From: Spirochaetota bacterium
Lineage (GTDB): Bacteria; Spirochaetota; Spirochaetia; Treponematales; Breznakiellaceae
Length of the DNA stretch: 5,488 nt
NCBI GenBank assembly: GCA_023398155.1
Contig: JAEWSV010000260.1
Span: forward strand, 1 to 5,488
Direction of reading: 5' to 3'
Program-made: the position numbers and the translations under genes
Notes under the pieces: generated by a model
What the model was told of the DNA's origin: nothing
Databases searched by the model: none
The model's input: only the letters and a program-made list of their open reading frames with translations
Part shown: positions 4,149-5,488 of the stretch, piece by piece
Layout of the letters: every line of letters begins with the position of its first letter
Numbering within the stretch: position 1 is the first letter of the stretch

Positions 4149-5488
4149 TCCTCTCCTCATGACGGCCGCGGAACTGGCGGAAGCCGTCGGCGGAACCGTC
4201 GTAGCGGCCGCCGATCCCCGGACCATCGGCTTCTCTTCGGTTACGATCGATAGCCGGACGGTCTCGGAAAGGGCCCTCTTCGTCGCCTTGATCGGCAGCG
4301 AACGCGACGGTCACGACTACGTCGGCCAGGCCTTCTCCGCGGGAGCCAAGGTCGCTCTCGCCGCGGCTTCCCGCATGGAGAAGGATGGAGCGGCGCTCCG
4401 TTCGGCCGCCGAGAAGGCCGGCGCCGCCTTGGTGGTGGCTCAAGACACGCTTAAAGGGCTCCAGGACGCGGCCGCCGCCTATCTCGGCCGGTTCTCCGGT
4501 CTCCTGAAAATCGGCGTGACCGGTTCTTCAGGCAAGACCACCACGAAGGAACTGGCCGCCGCGATGATCGCGACTGAAAAACGGGTCGTCATGAATCTCG
4601 GGAATCTCAATTCCGAGACGGGACTGCCGCTCTCCGCCTTCTCGGTGAGGGACATCCATGAGGTCGGCCTCTTCGAGATGGGTATGAACCGCCGCGGAGA
4701 GATCGGTGAGCTCGCCGCGGTCCTGCGTCCTCATATCGCGCTCGTCACGAACGTCGGGACCGCCCATATCGGGATTCTCGGCAGCCGGGACGCGATAGCC
4801 GAGGAAAAAAGAGCGATATTTTCGAAATTTTCCGGTAAAGAAATCGCCCTGGTCGGCGAGGACGATGAATACGCGGATTTCCTGGTCGCCGGCCTCAAGG
4901 GGACCGTACGCCGTTTCGGCCCCGCCACCATGGCGGCCTTCGGCGGCTCGCGGAGCCTCGGCTTGGACGGCACGGAAATTACCTGGGCCGGCAAGACCGC
5001 GCGCCTCGCGCTACCCGGCGCCCACAACTTAGCGAACGCCCTCGCGGCGGCGGCCATCGCGGAAGCCGCGGGCGTCTCCGCCGACGGCATCCGGAGCGGC
5101 ATCGAGGCGGCCCGGCCGCTTTTCGGGCGCGGCGAAGTCCTCCGCGGCGAGGTGACGGTGGTGCGGGATTGCTATAACGCCAATCCGGAAGCCACCGAGG
5201 CCGCCATCGCCTTCTGCGATTCGGTTGAGTGGAGCGGTCGGCGAGTATACGTCGTCGGTTCGATGTTGGAACTCGGAGCTAGTTCGGCGGCGGAGCACCG
5301 GCGAATCGGCGCGGCCCTCGCAGCTTCCCGCGCGGACTCGGTGGTCCTTTTCGGAATCGAGACGGAGGAGACGCGCGCCGCCTTCGGAGAAACCGCGGGC
5401 GCCGCTGAAAAGCGCGTCATAAGGACCGACGATTTCGAAGAATTATCCCGCGTCGTCGCGGGCCTCGTGGCGCCGGGCGACCTCGTGC
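4141..5488 (+). CDS. murF: UDP-N-acetylmuramoyl-tripeptide--D-alanyl-D-alanine ligase MurF (3' end outside window)
   Basis: An open frame of 449 codons reaches the right edge without a stop; typical MurF length suggests that only a few tens of residues are missing. MurF adds D-Ala-D-Ala to the UDP-MurNAc-tripeptide in the cytosol, using ATP, to finish the peptidoglycan precursor. The N-terminal substrate-binding domain contains Asp37-Ser-Arg and the Leu46-Phe-Val-Ala-Leu-Ile-Gly strand. The central ATPase domain has the P-loop Gly128-Ser-Ser-Gly-Lys132-Thr-Thr, then Asn155-Leu-Asn-Ser-Glu-Thr-Gly-Leu-Pro, Glu179-Met-Gly-Met-Asn, Asn204-Val-Gly-Thr-Ala-His209 and Glu222-Lys223, near where Mur ligases carry a carbamylated lysine. 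The C-terminal domain shows Asp343-Cys-Tyr-Asn-Ala-Asn-Pro349 and Gly373-Ser-Met-Leu-Glu-Leu-Gly379. Asn-Pro and Met-Leu-Glu-Leu-Gly are typical of MurF rather than MurE, as is the lack of a MurE-type Asp-Asn-Pro-Arg motif. It starts eight bases before the ftsL-like stop, so the two are likely coupled. Confidence 0.96.
   Translation, partial: MADPLLMTAAELAEAVGGTVVAAADPRTIGFSSVTIDSRTVSERALFVALIGSERDGHDYVGQAFSAGAKVALAAASRMEKDGAALRSAAEKAGAALVVAQDTLKGLQDAAAAYLGRFSGLLKIGVTGSSGKTTTKELAAAMIATEKRVVMNLGNLNSETGLPLSAFSVRDIHEVGLFEMGMNRRGEIGELAAVLRPHIALVTNVGTAHIGILGSRDAIAEEKRAIFSKFSGKEIALVGEDDEYADFLVAGLKGTVRRFGPATMAAFGGSRSLGLDGTEITWAGKTARLALPGAHNLANALAAAAIAEAAGVSADGIRSGIEAARPLFGRGEVLRGEVTVVRDCYNANPEATEAAIAFCDSVEWSGRRVYVVGSMLELGASSAAEHRRIGAALAASRADSVVLFGIETEETRAAFGETAGAAEKRVIRTDDFEELSRVVAGLVAPGDLV

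Noticed and set aside
4057..5420. Minus-strand and alternate-frame open frames across murF
   Set aside because: The MurF frame carries all three domain signatures continuously from 4141 to the edge, so the others are shadows.

Overview
The window is GC-rich and tightly packed. It carries the start of a division and cell-wall (dcw) cluster reading right: mraZ, rsmH (mraW), an ftsL-like gene and murF, which runs off the right edge. Left of it are two genes on the minus strand, a sensor histidine kinase on the plus strand, and the last 28 codons of another gene at the left edge. The organism is a bacterium. The compact order mraZ-rsmH-ftsL-like-murF, with no ftsI or murE between the last two, and the form of RsmH suggest a spirochete of the Treponema/Spirochaeta type. 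That placement is an inference from gene order and general resemblance, not from a search.

Layout. Bases 1-87 are the tail of an unrecognised gene, followed by a UUCG-capped hairpin. Bases 149-1342 encode a soluble histidine kinase with an N-terminal cyclic-nucleotide-binding domain. It meets, tail to tail with a 29-bp overlap, a two-gene minus-strand unit. The first gene of that unit (2017-2280) encodes a small unrecognised protein. The second (1314-2030) encodes a protein with a possible PD-(D/E)XK nuclease-like core and a C-terminal winged helix. A 172-bp AT-richer divergent intergenic region follows. It holds a good sigma70-type promoter and, starting just past its predicted start point, a tandem 10-bp repeat array that matches the MraZ-binding box. 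The mraZ start codon lies inside the last repeat.

How the genes work together. MraZ is a DNA-binding regulator that in other bacteria acts on its own promoter, so the array points to autoregulation of the whole unit. RsmH methylates 16S rRNA, the FtsL-like protein is a divisome scaffold, and MurF completes the UDP-MurNAc-pentapeptide. Stop and start codons overlap or nearly touch throughout, consistent with one polycistronic transcript and translational coupling. The kinase and the minus-strand pair have no visible link to division. The least understood part of the window is the minus-strand pair, whose possible nuclease motif is the best candidate for undescribed biology here.
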